DNA from: Blattamonas nauphoetae
Lineage: Eukaryota > Preaxostyla > Oxymonadida
DNA length: 34,719 bases
Reading direction: 5' to 3'
Assembly (NCBI GenBank): GCA_033064195.1
Contig: JARBJD010000549.1
Span: 1-34,719, forward strand
The notes below the pieces were generated by a model, which saw only the letters and a list, made by a program, of their open reading frames with translations, was not told where the DNA came from and did not search any database. A program made the position numbers and the translations under genes. Each line of letters starts with the position of its first letter. Positions within the stretch are counted from its first letter, which is position 1. Positions 1 to 8,381 of the stretch are shown here, in pieces.

Positions 1-661
1 AAATCAGTTGTCAAGTGAAATCCAAACGTAAATTACCAAAGATTGAATTCGGATACTGATCAAATGTACTCAATGGAAGTAGATTCACAAATAGAATCAC
101 TAAAGGAATTGTCGCAGTGAATTCTTTTTGCTTCGGGGACATAATAGAATCCACACACACTCTGATCCATTCTCTGAACATTTTCCACAAACTGTAACAG
201 TGCTTCATGTTGTTTTTCTCTTCATTCGACTTGAATGTGTGATACAGAAATGATTCGTGAACATGATTATTCTGAAGTGAATTGTCAATAATGTTTCCAT
301 GACTGTCAACGAGTCTCATATCTCGAATTGCATCTGAGGATGATTTGTATCCGACGAATATTCCGGATAGTCCGACGTAATCTCCCGTTTCACCAATCTG
401 AAATGAATACGGAAAGGTCATCGTGAGATCGATACGCAAATGACTCTTCGCAAACTCAGTTACATCATGACCATCATAGCACAGTGGAACTTCAATCTCA
501 TCTCCAATTCTGCATGGCATGGGAGGATTTGTGGGATGAACTTCCTGAATGGAGTAGATGTGAGGTTCTGAATCCCATTGTTTTGGCAGATACGATTGCA
601 CTTCGATTTGCTCAATTAATGTCGATGTTGGTTTTGATTGATTTGATCTGAAACTTCTCAT
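1..661 (-). pseudogene. Capsid-like protein, second tandem copy (partial, fossil)
   Basis: The protein read leftward from the ATG at 661 is a paralogue of the gene at 746-2622. Shared landmarks are a charged N-terminal arm, a stretch on the pattern G-(D/N)-x-I-x-(V/I)-P-L (in GDEIEVPLC), then IFVG-K-S-x-S..RD, and NN-x-x-x-(M/H)ES near the middle. It is cut by the window edge, so only the N-terminal third can be seen. Assignment to the Polinton major capsid (double jelly-roll) is inferred from paralogy, from the roughly 600-residue size of its neighbour and from the gene neighbourhood, not from a fold visible here. An AT-rich start motif lies directly upstream at 662-682. Confidence 0.55.
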
Positions 662-682
662 TTATAGAAAAATAAAAAATAC
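662..682 (-). promoter_or_regulatory. Start-proximal AT-rich motif
   Basis: Coding-strand T-rich block then TATAAATG, directly at the start codon of the capsid-like copy ending at 661. Shared with ten other sites in the element; promoter role is inferred from position. Confidence 0.5.
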
Positions 683-709
683 AATATCATTATTTTCTTT
701 TACTGTTTT

Positions 710-734
710 GTCTCGCCAGAGGCTTCGAACTCCC
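710..734 (-). repeat. Dispersed short repeat, copy 1 (inverted)
   Basis: On the minus strand it reads close to GGTTCGAAGCCTCTAGCGAG with two differences (extra A, T to G). It sits in the 84-bp gap between the two capsid-like genes. Confidence 0.5.
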
Positions 735-745
735 GATGAGAGTCT

Positions 746-2622
746 CTACATGATTCCTAAATCTTTGTGTAACGCTTTCAATGTGTGATTAGGATAGTAC
801 TCAACTTTTGGTTCACCATTGCTGTATCGTAATACCCACCACGTTGTTGCAGTTGTTGCTAAAATAGGCGCTGGAGGATGTGTAAATGTTGTCATCATAC
901 CATCTCTTTCAGGAATTTTTTGACTTGGATCAAGAACATTATTGTACGTGTCAAGATTCCCTTGATATATTGGTTGAGATCTCAAAGTGACTGGAACATT
1001 CTGACCTCTGGAACTGATCGAATCATTGCAGTTTGTTGGGCAACCACTTCTCTGGGTTGAGAAGCATAAAAGAAAATCAGAATTGTCATGAATTGGTCGT
1101 ACTCTTGTCATTGTCTCATTGGGATAATTCTGATCACCAGTGAGTTTCTCTTCAACGAGAGAATCTGTAAGTGATCGCTCCAAATCATCTGTAACAGCTA
1201 GATAGGAATCGAGATTGAGAGTTGATAATGCGAACTGATAGAAACGAGCTCCAATAGTTGTTGTCGGTTGTTCTGGATAGTATTTGTTGAGTAGATTCAC
1301 TTGGATATTCTTCTGCATTGGATTGTGGAAACATGTGACTTCATTCTCGTAGTGACGGAATAGAAGCATGATATCCTTGGCATTAACGAGAACCATTTGC
1401 TGAGTACAATCAATTCCTGTTGCTGTTGGTGTTTTCTGAAATGGATAGAATGAGATCTTTTCAGCTGGTATTGTTCCGGGACGATTCTGATACATCTTCT
1501 TCAGATTCTCTTTCGCAATTTCCTTCATTTTGTATCCAGAACTCATGCAATACACATCATCAATGCGATAATCCATAATGTTGAGAGAAATGTATTGTTC
1601 ATCAGGGGAAGGTTCCGAGGTAATACCAGTCGGATGTGTATATACACAATCTTGTTTTACTGCCATGATCTTAAATGATTGACCGATTTGAACGAAGTTC
1701 TTTGTACATGGGGGACGAGATATGGAAGGAAGGTTGGACGATCACGATTACAATAGACAATTGAACTTCGGATGGGTGGCAACTGTGTTGTGTGGTCACT
1801 GATCAATTTCGAGAGTGTATTTTTCAAAGTCAGTTCAGGATTTACAGGACAACAAACGAATGCATCTTCATTGATGTGCACACTCAATTTCAGATCTCCA
1901 AAGAGACATCTTGGATAGTCAGTCATGCCTGAGAATATGAGAAGATCTTCAAGATTAATAGACACACGAATTGGCACATCGATAGTGTCTTGAAACACTC
2001 CTGTTCCAGATGTTGTTGTGAAGTCTGATAATGGAATATAAACACCAGCGACTGATTCGTCATGATTCTAGGCATTTTGCCAAGGTGTGTGACAATGTTT
2101 TCGATTCTCTAATTGACTCTTTGGTTTGATCATGTTGTATATGTGAGACTCCATTGAGACATCATTGTTTGTTGTGCTGATGATTCTCTGATTGTTGTGA
2201 AGAACAGTAAGGTCACGAAAGATTGATGCCGAATGTTTGAGTCCAACGAAGATGAATATCCTTTCATTCATGTACGAGCCAATTTTACCTGCAGTTTGTT
2301 TCCAATTGTTGACTTTCAATGTTGCTGTCATGGTGAACGTAATGAATGAATCATCGATTTGACAAATGTCCTGATTCCCAGTCAGGGGGATGATTATTTC
2401 CTGTCCTTTATAGAATCGTGAATTCTCTGATGGTTTCAATTCCTGAATCGAAGTACTGTGAGCTCCATCGTTCAGAAGGGAATTGATGTGATGCTCAGAC
2501 ATTTGTTGTTGTTGTATTTGACCAATATCATCTCGAGTGTACTTGATTGATCCTGTAGTGTTTCCAGTTAATGATGATGCTCCAGTTCTTTTGTTTGTCA
2601 GATGTGTTATATGCGAATTCAT
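746..2622 (-). pseudogene. Major-capsid-like protein (fossil)
   Basis: This region of about 625 codons has the size of a Polinton major capsid protein and lies in the structural block near the packaging ATPase. Its N-terminal third is clearly related to the neighbouring copy at 1-661 (IPLTGN versus VPLCYD; IFVGLKHSAS..RDL versus IFVGYKSSSD..RDM; MESHIYN versus HESFLYH). It is broken, with about two breaks. The start at 2622 is supported by the AT-rich motif at 2623-2643. The double jelly-roll call is inference; a profile search would be needed to prove it. The tandem arrangement with the second copy suggests gene duplication inside the element. Confidence 0.55.
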
Positions 2623-2643
2623 TTTATCAAAAATAAAAAAACA
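2623..2643 (-). promoter_or_regulatory. Start-proximal AT-rich motif
   Basis: Coding strand reads TTTTTTTATTTTTGATAAAATG, ending in the ATG of the capsid-like gene at 746-2622. Confidence 0.5.
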
Positions 2644-2678
2644 ATATTGCTTATTTCTCTTTCCCTTTTTTCCGGAAA

Positions 2679-2701
2679 GGGTTCGAAGCCTCTAGCGAGA
2701 C
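2679..2701 (+). repeat. Dispersed short repeat, copy 2
   Basis: Contains GGTTCGAAGCCTCTAGCGAG exactly. It overlaps the stop codon of the gene at 2692-2991. Confidence 0.6.
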
Positions 2702-2991
2702 TTTTTCAGTTTCTTCTTCTTTGGTTTCAGCTTTTCTTCAAGTCTCAGTATTTCTCCTCTGAGTTTATTCGCAACTGCTGTCTTTCCTTCATTCATTGCT
2801 AGCTCGTATTGTGCCATCTTTTCTGCGTGGATTTGCTGATCCGACTTCACATCTGGTATCATTTCAATTCCTGTCTGTGCTACCTTTGAAATCAGTGGTC
2901 CAACGAAGGGAATGAGATTCAGAAATGGAGCTCCAACTCTGAGTATGTTTTTTCCGACTGCTGCTAATTTTGATAACCAACCTGGTGCCAT
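2692..2991 (-). CDS. Small basic virion-type protein, 'MAPG' family (Polinton part)
   Basis: A 99-residue protein with three visible parts: a hydrophobic, amphipathic N-terminal half (residues 5-40, with SKLAAVGKNILRVGAPFL), a middle segment, and a helical charged C-terminal half ending in a lysine-rich tail (KPKKKKLKKSR). It begins MAPG like the next gene, and in both a hydrophobic glycine-rich stretch follows. A membrane-active or DNA-binding minor virion protein is plausible, as in adenovirus pVI/pX-like proteins, but that is analogy only. Its stop codon falls inside a 20+ bp repeat that also occurs at 710-734 and 3921-3943. The start motif is at 2992-3010. Confidence 0.55.
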   Translation of the reverse strand: MAPGWLSKLAAVGKNILRVGAPFLNLIPFVGPLISKVAQTGIEMIPDVKSDQQIHAEKMAQYELAMNEGKTAVANKLRGEILRLEEKLKPKKKKLKKSR

Positions 2992-3010
2992 TTTAATAAA
3001 AATAAAAATA
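2992..3010 (-). promoter_or_regulatory. Start-proximal AT-rich motif
   Basis: Coding strand reads TTTTTATTTTTATTAAAATG, ending in the ATG at 2991. Confidence 0.5.
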
Positions 3011-3029
3011 TTTGAATACTAGTGAATGA

Positions 3030-3338
3030 TTATCCTTTGAATTGAATTTTGGAATTGGACGAGAGTGGCATATCGTCATTTGAGAATCGTCCATTTCGTG
3101 GAGGTTCGTAATCAATCATCTGCGGTTTCTGTGCTCGATTGATCGCCTTATTTTGTTGATAAACGTCCATCATTCCTCCTAATCCATTGAGTATTCCACC
3201 TGCTGTTTGTCCGAATTTACTGTTCGTTTGAGAGAGCAATCCACCACCGACTTGAAGCAATGTTGGAGCAAGAGGTTTGATGAATTGAAAGAATTGCATG
3301 CCGATATTTTTGAGTTTGTTGAAACTTCCTGGTGCCAT
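3030..3338 (-). CDS. Small glycine-rich 'MAPG' protein (Polinton part)
   Basis: A 102-residue protein starting MAPGSFNKLKNIGMQFFQ. It has a hydrophobic, glycine-rich centre (residues 25-60, LLQVGGGLLSQ and GGILNGLGGMM) and a polar C-terminal tail. Start, size and hydrophobic N-terminus match its neighbour at 2692-2991, so the two look like diverged paralogues. It lies in the structural block between capsid-like and ATPase genes, which suggests a minor virion component; function is otherwise unknown. The AT-rich motif is at 3378-3400, about 40 bases upstream of the ATG, further than for most other genes in the element. Confidence 0.5.
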   Translation of the reverse strand: MAPGSFNKLKNIGMQFFQFIKPLAPTLLQVGGGLLSQTNSKFGQTAGGILNGLGGMMDVYQQNKAINRAQKPQMIDYEPPRNGRFSNDDMPLSSNSKIQFKG

Positions 3339-3377
3339 TTATGCAATTTTGAGAAATTGTGTTGAAGAGACGAAGTC

Positions 3378-3400
3378 TATTTAAGTAAAAATAAAAAATA
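3378..3400 (-). promoter_or_regulatory. Start-proximal AT-rich motif
   Basis: Coding strand TTTTTTATTTTTACTTAAAT, about 40 bases before the ATG at 3338; the only site in the set with such a gap. Confidence 0.45.
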
Positions 3401-3451
3401 CAATTCATTTATAATTTTAACGAGGAAATAATCTCAGAAGAGATTTCTGCC

Positions 3452-4078
3452 CTAACGGGGTATAGCTTTCGTCAGAGAAATGCCATAATTGAGAATTGTG
3501 TTGTATGCTTCGTTATAGGCAATACTCATATCTTTTCCTCCAACAAGGATCTTGAAAATGGTTCTAAACACTGGGAGTTTATTCAGACAGAGGCACTTGT
3601 CAGATAAATCATCCAATTCGATCACCACATCATTGATTCCAGTGAGAGTCGCAATCAGAGCACATAAATCACTTTGGTTTGTGATCAGTTTCTTTGATGG
3701 TTCAATGAGATTATTCAGTAGTTTCTTTTCACAAGCAAATGCATTCTTGTAGACGAGCAATAGCTGATCTTTGAATGCTGAAATATTGGAGGTGTATTCT
3801 CGGAGTGGAATGGAACGACTCTGAATTGGTGCTGATGGATATGTCTCCAGTGGTGGATCGTAAGCACCTCGTTCATTGGATACCACAGGTTCAGAGCACA
3901 CTCTTTCTCTCCCCAAAGGAGGGTTCGAAGCCTCTAGCGAGACCATCTCCATCTTCGATCCTCTATTATCTACGCCAGCTTTGCTCCTATCCTCGATGAT
4001 GACATTGTTGGTGATTGATGTTGGTACTGAAGAAGAACTTGTGTGTTTTGTAAATTGACAACTTAGAATTGGTTGCAT
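3452..4078 (-). CDS. Unrecognised Polinton protein of about 208 residues
   Basis: I do not recognise this protein. The N-terminal 90 residues are low-complexity and rich in Ser, Pro and charged residues. The C-terminal 110 residues look folded and helical, with several cysteines (two in the stretch DKCLCLNK). I chose the ATG at 4078 because it sits just behind the AT-rich motif at 4085-4106. Part of the disordered N-terminal region (around VSLEASNPPLG) is encoded by a copy of the dispersed repeat also found at 2679-2701, so that segment may have spread as DNA rather than been selected as protein. It lies between minor virion-type genes, so a structural role is possible. Confidence 0.5.
   Translation of the reverse strand: MQPILSCQFTKHTSSSSVPTSITNNVIIEDRSKAGVDNRGSKMEMVSLEASNPPLGRERVCSEPVVSNERGAYDPPLETYPSAPIQSRSIPLREYTSNISAFKDQLLLVYKNAFACEKKLLNNLIEPSKKLITNQSDLCALIATLTGINDVVIELDDLSDKCLCLNKLPVFRTIFKILVGGKDMSIAYNEAYNTILNYGISLTKAIPR
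3921..3943 (+). repeat. Dispersed short repeat, copy 3
   Basis: Identical over 23 bases to 2679-2701, but lies inside the coding frame of the gene at 3452-4078. Confidence 0.6.
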
Positions 4079-4084
4079 CACTTT

Positions 4085-4106
4085 CTATAAAAATAAAAAA
4101 TATATA
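4085..4106 (-). promoter_or_regulatory. Start-proximal AT-rich motif
   Basis: Coding strand TTTTTTATTTTTATAGAAAG followed at once by the ATG at 4078, which supports that start. Confidence 0.45.
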
Positions 4107-4121
4107 TTAATGTTTTTAAAT

Positions 4122-5084
4122 TCACATTTCTGCTCGATCTATAGCTCCCATTCCAGAACTGTCCAACTGTGCAAATCGATAATACCCAGGCATTTCAGAT
4201 TGGTATCCACTGATATCATCATCTGTGACTGTTTTGAATGCTTTGGCTTTCAGTTTATTAACTTCTGTTGATATGTGAGTTGAATAGCGAGTACAGTATT
4301 CCGATAAATACCTTGTATCTTGAGTGATCATTTGGAGAAACACTGGATAAATCTGATCTTTGAAGGCTTTCTTTTGTTTCATTCTGGGATTGTAGTCCTG
4401 AACATGATCATGAAGCCATTGATCCCACATCAGTGATGCAATCTGTGATTGAATTGAATTGAACACCATATTGTCTAACACATTCTTGCTAGGATCAGCT
4501 GGATTACTTCGATTTGCACGAGTTAGTTTTAATGTGTCTGTCATGTGTTCACCAACAGCTCTCTTCATTATTGCATATGGTTGTTGAGATCGTTTGGTCT
4601 TCATCTCTTCATAGCTGATGTCTCGATAATTGGTTGGCAAATCGTATGTTCCATTTTTGAGGAAATTCCGATGTACAGCTTTGATTCTCCTTCCATTCTC
4701 TTGATTAAACGATGTATAGGATGTCTGTCTTCGCCTATCTGGAGTTGGATTCATCGCATAGTATGTCTCTTTGACTGGTCTACTGTTGTATGGAGTTAGC
4801 ATGGCACCATTGACTGCAATCAGATCTCCAGTATCATTATCGTAGACCATCACATCAGGAACTTGTCCATATTGTTCTACTTTCGCAGTCCAATTTCGTC
4901 CAGTTCTCGTAATTTACTCACGAGCTGATGGAAGACTACACAGAGCATCATTGCGTCTGGTTTGAATATCATCGTCGGCATAGATACGTTTCAATGCTGC
5001 TTGAGTCTCTGCTGCGTATCTCATTCTTGGTTTCTTCGCTTGTGCTTTTCTTTGTGGTTGAATGTACACTATCTTTTGTGACAT
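4122..5084 (-). pseudogene. Unrecognised Polinton structural-block gene (fossil)
   Basis: About 320 codons, divergent from the ATPase gene across a 60-bp gap. The N-terminus is basic and glutamine-rich (MSQKIVYIQPQRKAQAKKPR). The centre is helical and charged, with a tryptophan-rich patch (MWDQWLHDH). The C-terminus ends in SSGMGAIDRAEM. The start at 5084 follows the AT-rich motif at 5093-5112. The gene is broken, with about one break. Size and position would suit a minor capsid or penton-like protein, but no motif shows this and I leave the function open. Confidence 0.5.
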
Positions 5085-5092
5085 TGTTTGTT

Positions 5093-5112
5093 TTCATACA
5101 AAATAAAAAAAC
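5093..5112 (-). promoter_or_regulatory. Start-proximal AT-rich motif
   Basis: Coding strand TTTTTTTATTTTGTATGAAA, 8 bases before the ATG at 5084. It lies in the divergent gap shared with the ATPase gene. Confidence 0.45.
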
Positions 5113-5145
5113 CAAAAGTCTATTTTAATTAGAGTTAAATCACAA

Positions 5146-6030
5146 ATGAAGAAATCTCCAGTAATAACAATGTCAACATTGTTCCGGAGGGCAGAACCCT
5201 CTTCGCTTACAGCATATGTGAATGCAAAACTGAGTGAAGCATCAAATAGGAATGTTTCTCATGAAGTGCAATCACAAATACATCCAGACTTAAATTTCAA
5301 TCGCAACAGTGTCAATGTCCTTGTTGGAAACAGAGGAAGTGGCAAAACATTTAATGCTCTTCGAGAGGTTGCCAAGCTCCAGAATGTTCAAGTCAGAAAT
5401 GAACTGTTTCACTTGTTCGTCTTCGTCACTGATAAGAACATTGATCCAACATTCGACAAATTCAAACCAATATTAAACGTTCCTTTTGTGAAAGTCAAAT
5501 ATGATGATGCACTTCCATTTCTGTTGGAACTCTCTGAATCAAAGGCAGCTTATGAAGAAATTATTGACAACCAGTGGCAAGACAGAATCACTGATGAATG
5601 CAGGGAGGATCTCTTTGACTCACTGTACATTGATGACTTCACAGTTAAGAATCTCCAAACGATTATCCTTCTTGATGACTGTCGTCGAATCCTTGGGGAA
5701 CGTAGAGCATCCAAAAATAGAATGACAATGATGGACTTATTATTGGAAAATCGACAACCAAAGTTCACATTCTTTCTGACGATGCATGAGCTATTCAGTT
5801 TGTCAGCAGATATGAAGTCAAACATTGATTCAATGTGGATCTTTGGAGGATTCAACAAAGAACGAATCAGTCGAGTCTATCCTCAGTTGAACTCACCAAT
5901 TGATATTCGACAATTCTGGAATGTCTACCAAAGGAAACAAAAATGTGAAGCAGTCATTCTTCGATACAACACTGATGGAGTTGCTCTGACAGAGATCAAC
6001 AAAGAAGGGTTAAACCGGACTGTCCGATAA
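5146..6030 (+). CDS. DNA-packaging ATPase, A32/FtsK-HerA type (Polinton part)
   Basis: A 294-residue P-loop ATPase and the only plus-strand gene of the element. Walker A is GNRGSGKT at residues 61-68, and the Walker B strand IILLDD is at 173-178. A conserved strand FTFFLTMHE follows at about 207-215, where packaging ATPases carry their sensor segment. The N-terminal 50 residues are a helical lead-in. Proteins of this family pump element or virus DNA into preformed capsids, so the gene implies the element once formed particles. A second in-frame ATG at 5170 (MSTLFRR) is an alternative start. The AT-rich motif of the other genes is not obvious here, suggesting different expression. Its 3' end overlaps the next gene by 21 bp tail to tail. 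Confidence 0.85.
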   Translation: MKKSPVITMSTLFRRAEPSSLTAYVNAKLSEASNRNVSHEVQSQIHPDLNFNRNSVNVLVGNRGSGKTFNALREVAKLQNVQVRNELFHLFVFVTDKNIDPTFDKFKPILNVPFVKVKYDDALPFLLELSESKAAYEEIIDNQWQDRITDECREDLFDSLYIDDFTVKNLQTIILLDDCRRILGERRASKNRMTMMDLLLENRQPKFTFFLTMHELFSLSADMKSNIDSMWIFGGFNKERISRVYPQLNSPIDIRQFWNVYQRKQKCEAVILRYNTDGVALTEINKEGLNRTVR

Positions 6031-6336
6031 TTCTTGAATAAGGTTTCCAATTGAGTCAGTCAGCGCTCGAATTGATTCTTCAATGTCTGATAATCTTTGA
6101 TCAATCGATAGTGAATTAGGAGGAGTGGAAGCATCGACATATCGTTTCCTCAGTGCAATCTCACCTCTTATTTTTGTGATTCTGTATCCATCGATTTGAA
6201 TCATCCTATTCAGTTTCTGAGTTGTGTACTCATTCAGTTCTTTTCTATTCTTCTCCAAGTATCTCTGAAAGTCGTGGATGTTTGTGAACTCCTTTTGTTC
6301 TGGATCAAACGGTTCTAATATTTTCAGTGATGTCAT
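6010..6336 (-). CDS. Small charged coiled-coil protein (Polinton part)
   Basis: A 108-residue, strongly helical protein, rich in Lys, Arg and Glu in its first two thirds, with a heptad-like hydrophobic pattern at the C-terminus (LSDIEESIRALTDSIGNLIQEL). No enzyme motif is visible. It lies between ATPase and integrase and overlaps the ATPase 3' end tail to tail. The AT-rich motif at 6337-6356 directly precedes its ATG. It may be a small structural or scaffold protein of the element; function unknown. Confidence 0.55.
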   Translation of the reverse strand: MTSLKILEPFDPEQKEFTNIHDFQRYLEKNRKELNEYTTQKLNRMIQIDGYRITKIRGEIALRKRYVDASTPPNSLSIDQRLSDIEESIRALTDSIGNLIQELSDSPV

Positions 6337-6356
6337 TTAAGTGAAATAAAAACATT
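6337..6356 (-). promoter_or_regulatory. Start-proximal AT-rich motif
   Basis: Coding strand TTTTTATTTCACTTAAATG, ending in the ATG at 6336. Confidence 0.45.
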
Positions 6357-6373
6357 TGAAACATTATTGAAAA

Positions 6374-6437
6374 CGAACAAAGTTCTCAGATCGAAGATCG
6401 CACTACGCTAGATTGAAGCGAACGAAGTTCTGAGGTC
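6374..6437. repeat. Direct repeat pair in the integrase 3' gap
   Basis: CGAAC(A/G)AAGTTCT(C/G)AG(A/G)TC occurs at 6374-6392 and again at 6419-6437, between the coiled-coil gene and the integrase stop. Possible 3'-end processing or regulatory signal; role unknown. Confidence 0.4.
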
Positions 6438-8358
6438 AGAGAAGACCGAATTCAGCAATGAACTCTGGTGATACGTCGTCAATTGAGTCAGCATGGAACT
6501 TGGTGTGTTGGATTGGAACGTAGACAACTTTTGACAGACATGTGAGTCCATTCAGTAGAGTAGCAACCACATTACCATGTTTGTATTCAATGAATTTCCC
6601 CACGAATTGAAACTGTCTACGCTTCTTCTGAAACTTAGCAACAGTCTTGTCCAGATCAAGGTGAATCAACAGAATGTTTCCTGGTTTGTATTTCCATAGC
6701 ATCTGTGCTGTCTGCTGTCTTTGGATGTTCTTCAATTGCTCTTCACAACTGGAGATATACAGTGCTTCGATTTCACGATTGTTTTGTGCCTGCTGTGGAG
6801 TGAACTTGTTCCAGTACGCTCGATGAGGAGTCATGTTGTAGTATTCCACCATCTGATTCATCAGTGAATGATTTGCCATTTGTGTTGCATTGTCTTGGAA
6901 TCCATCTCTGATTGTTCTGATCACTCGATCAACAATTCGATTGTGATTTGTGAATGGTGAACTTGTGAAATATGTGCTGACATTCTGATCCTTGAAAAAC
7001 TCTGATGCTTCTCCACTTGTCCATGCTGCTTCACCATCACCTCGAATGTTGTTCACGTGAACGCCACGATGATTTATCAGATCGTTGATTGCAGTCTTGA
7101 CTTTGCTCCATGACTTATCCAGAACAGGAATGACAACCAGGTATTTGGTGTTGATGTTAATTGCGAAGAGGTATATCTGAAGTACTGTTTTCGACGTTGG
7201 TGATTGAATGAAAACCAGATCAATTTCCCATGATCCGAACTTGGGAGAAAAGTATGGTCGATCACAATTCTGTGGAACCTTTCTGTCTGATGTCTTCTGT
7301 GGATCACCAGTAATTGCTTTGGACATGAACTGCATTTTTGATCGAAATGGATACACAATTTTTTCTGTTGCTTTTGGAATCATTGGTTGATCAATAATCA
7401 TTCTGTCACTTCCTTTTTCTCTCTGGATTTTCCTCGGATGTGCTACACTCCATCTGTGATCGAATTCCTCATACCAATCCTGAAATGATCTTCCTCCGAA
7501 TGGGATTTGTATTGTGTGAGTCAGAATGAAGTCAAGATCTTCGTTCGCAATCTTTCTGTTTATCGAGGCTCGAACGAATGTGTCTCTGTTCATTTTATTT
7601 GCATCCAGAATGTGTGATGTAATAAAGTGTTCCATCTGCTTTTGATTTTTCATTATTGAGTTCTCAGCTTTGATCTGTTCATCTTCTGAATCGTTTCTCT
7701 GTTGATGATCAAACAATCCTTTCATTTGTGCCAACTTATTGAGCACTTGCTGTGTCGTCGGTTCGTAGTGTCTGATCTCTCTCACAGGGTGTTTGAATGG
7801 AGTTGTTCTGATTGACATTGGTGGATTGGGAATTATGTCATCATCGTCCTCCTCTTCAAATTTCCTCTCCTTCATTGGATATTCATATTCAAACCCCATT
7901 GATTTCAAGTTTCTCTTCTGTCCAATTTTGATTGGAGATTCAGGTGATTCTATTGCTATTGGTCTTTGCACTGGAATTGGTATTGGTCTTGCCTCTGCAG
8001 GCCTTCGAATCCGTGGTGAAAAATTCACTCTCTGAGTCACCTCGTGATGATAAAATTGATATGCTTCGAATGCAAGTTTAGCAGTGCTATCCCGAATACG
8101 AACTCCTAGGAAGTTGCTTACAAATTGTTGAACTACTCTTCTTCCATCAGGTAGTGATAATTCAGGAGATAAACCTCCATTGAACCAATCCTCGAAGTAT
8201 GTTTCATCATTTCCATCAAAAGGTCCATTAGAATCAGCGCCATGATAGACAGGTAAAACGTTAGTTAAAGTCCATTTCTTTTCGACTATTTCGTTTTTGG
8301 AATGCTGTGTGCACCGAAGAAGTCTATTCACTAAAGTATTAATCTGTCGTGTATTCAT
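6436..8358 (-). CDS. RVE-type (DDE) integrase of the Polinton
   Basis: A 640-residue protein with one open frame. The catalytic core lies at about residues 370-500: the first acidic residue in the strand WEIDLVF (about 380), the second in RGDGEAAW (about 440), and the third acidic position about 35 residues on in HNRIVDRVIRTIRD, the spacing of retroviral-type integrases. This core joins element DNA ends to a target. The C-terminal region (about 560-640) has the KYKPGNILLIHLD and FVGKFIEYKHGNVVA strands expected of an SH3- or chromo-like domain. The N-terminal 250 residues are long and partly disordered, with an acidic EEEDDDD run. Start at 8358 is fixed by the AT-rich motif at 8359-8376. Confidence 0.88.
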   Translation of the reverse strand: MNTRQINTLVNRLLRCTQHSKNEIVEKKWTLTNVLPVYHGADSNGPFDGNDETYFEDWFNGGLSPELSLPDGRRVVQQFVSNFLGVRIRDSTAKLAFEAYQFYHHEVTQRVNFSPRIRRPAEARPIPIPVQRPIAIESPESPIKIGQKRNLKSMGFEYEYPMKERKFEEEDDDDIIPNPPMSIRTTPFKHPVREIRHYEPTTQQVLNKLAQMKGLFDHQQRNDSEDEQIKAENSIMKNQKQMEHFITSHILDANKMNRDTFVRASINRKIANEDLDFILTHTIQIPFGGRSFQDWYEEFDHRWSVAHPRKIQREKGSDRMIIDQPMIPKATEKIVYPFRSKMQFMSKAITGDPQKTSDRKVPQNCDRPYFSPKFGSWEIDLVFIQSPTSKTVLQIYLFAININTKYLVVIPVLDKSWSKVKTAINDLINHRGVHVNNIRGDGEAAWTSGEASEFFKDQNVSTYFTSSPFTNHNRIVDRVIRTIRDGFQDNATQMANHSLMNQMVEYYNMTPHRAYWNKFTPQQAQNNREIEALYISSCEEQLKNIQRQQTAQMLWKYKPGNILLIHLDLDKTVAKFQKKRRQFQFVGKFIEYKHGNVVATLLNGLTCLSKVVYVPIQHTKFHADSIDDVSPEFIAEFGLL

Positions 8359-8376
8359 TTATACAAAAATAAAGTT
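8359..8376 (-). promoter_or_regulatory. Start-proximal AT-rich motif of the integrase gene
   Basis: Coding strand TTTATTTTTGTATAAATG, ending in the integrase ATG at 8358. It lies in the 24-bp gap after the polymerase gene, so the two genes are likely transcribed separately. Confidence 0.5.
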
Positions 8377-8381
8377 TGTGT

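Noticed and set aside
662-682. AATAAA on the plus strand as polyadenylation signals
   Set aside because: All these sites abut start codons of minus-strand genes and no plus-strand gene ends there; a start-side role fits better.
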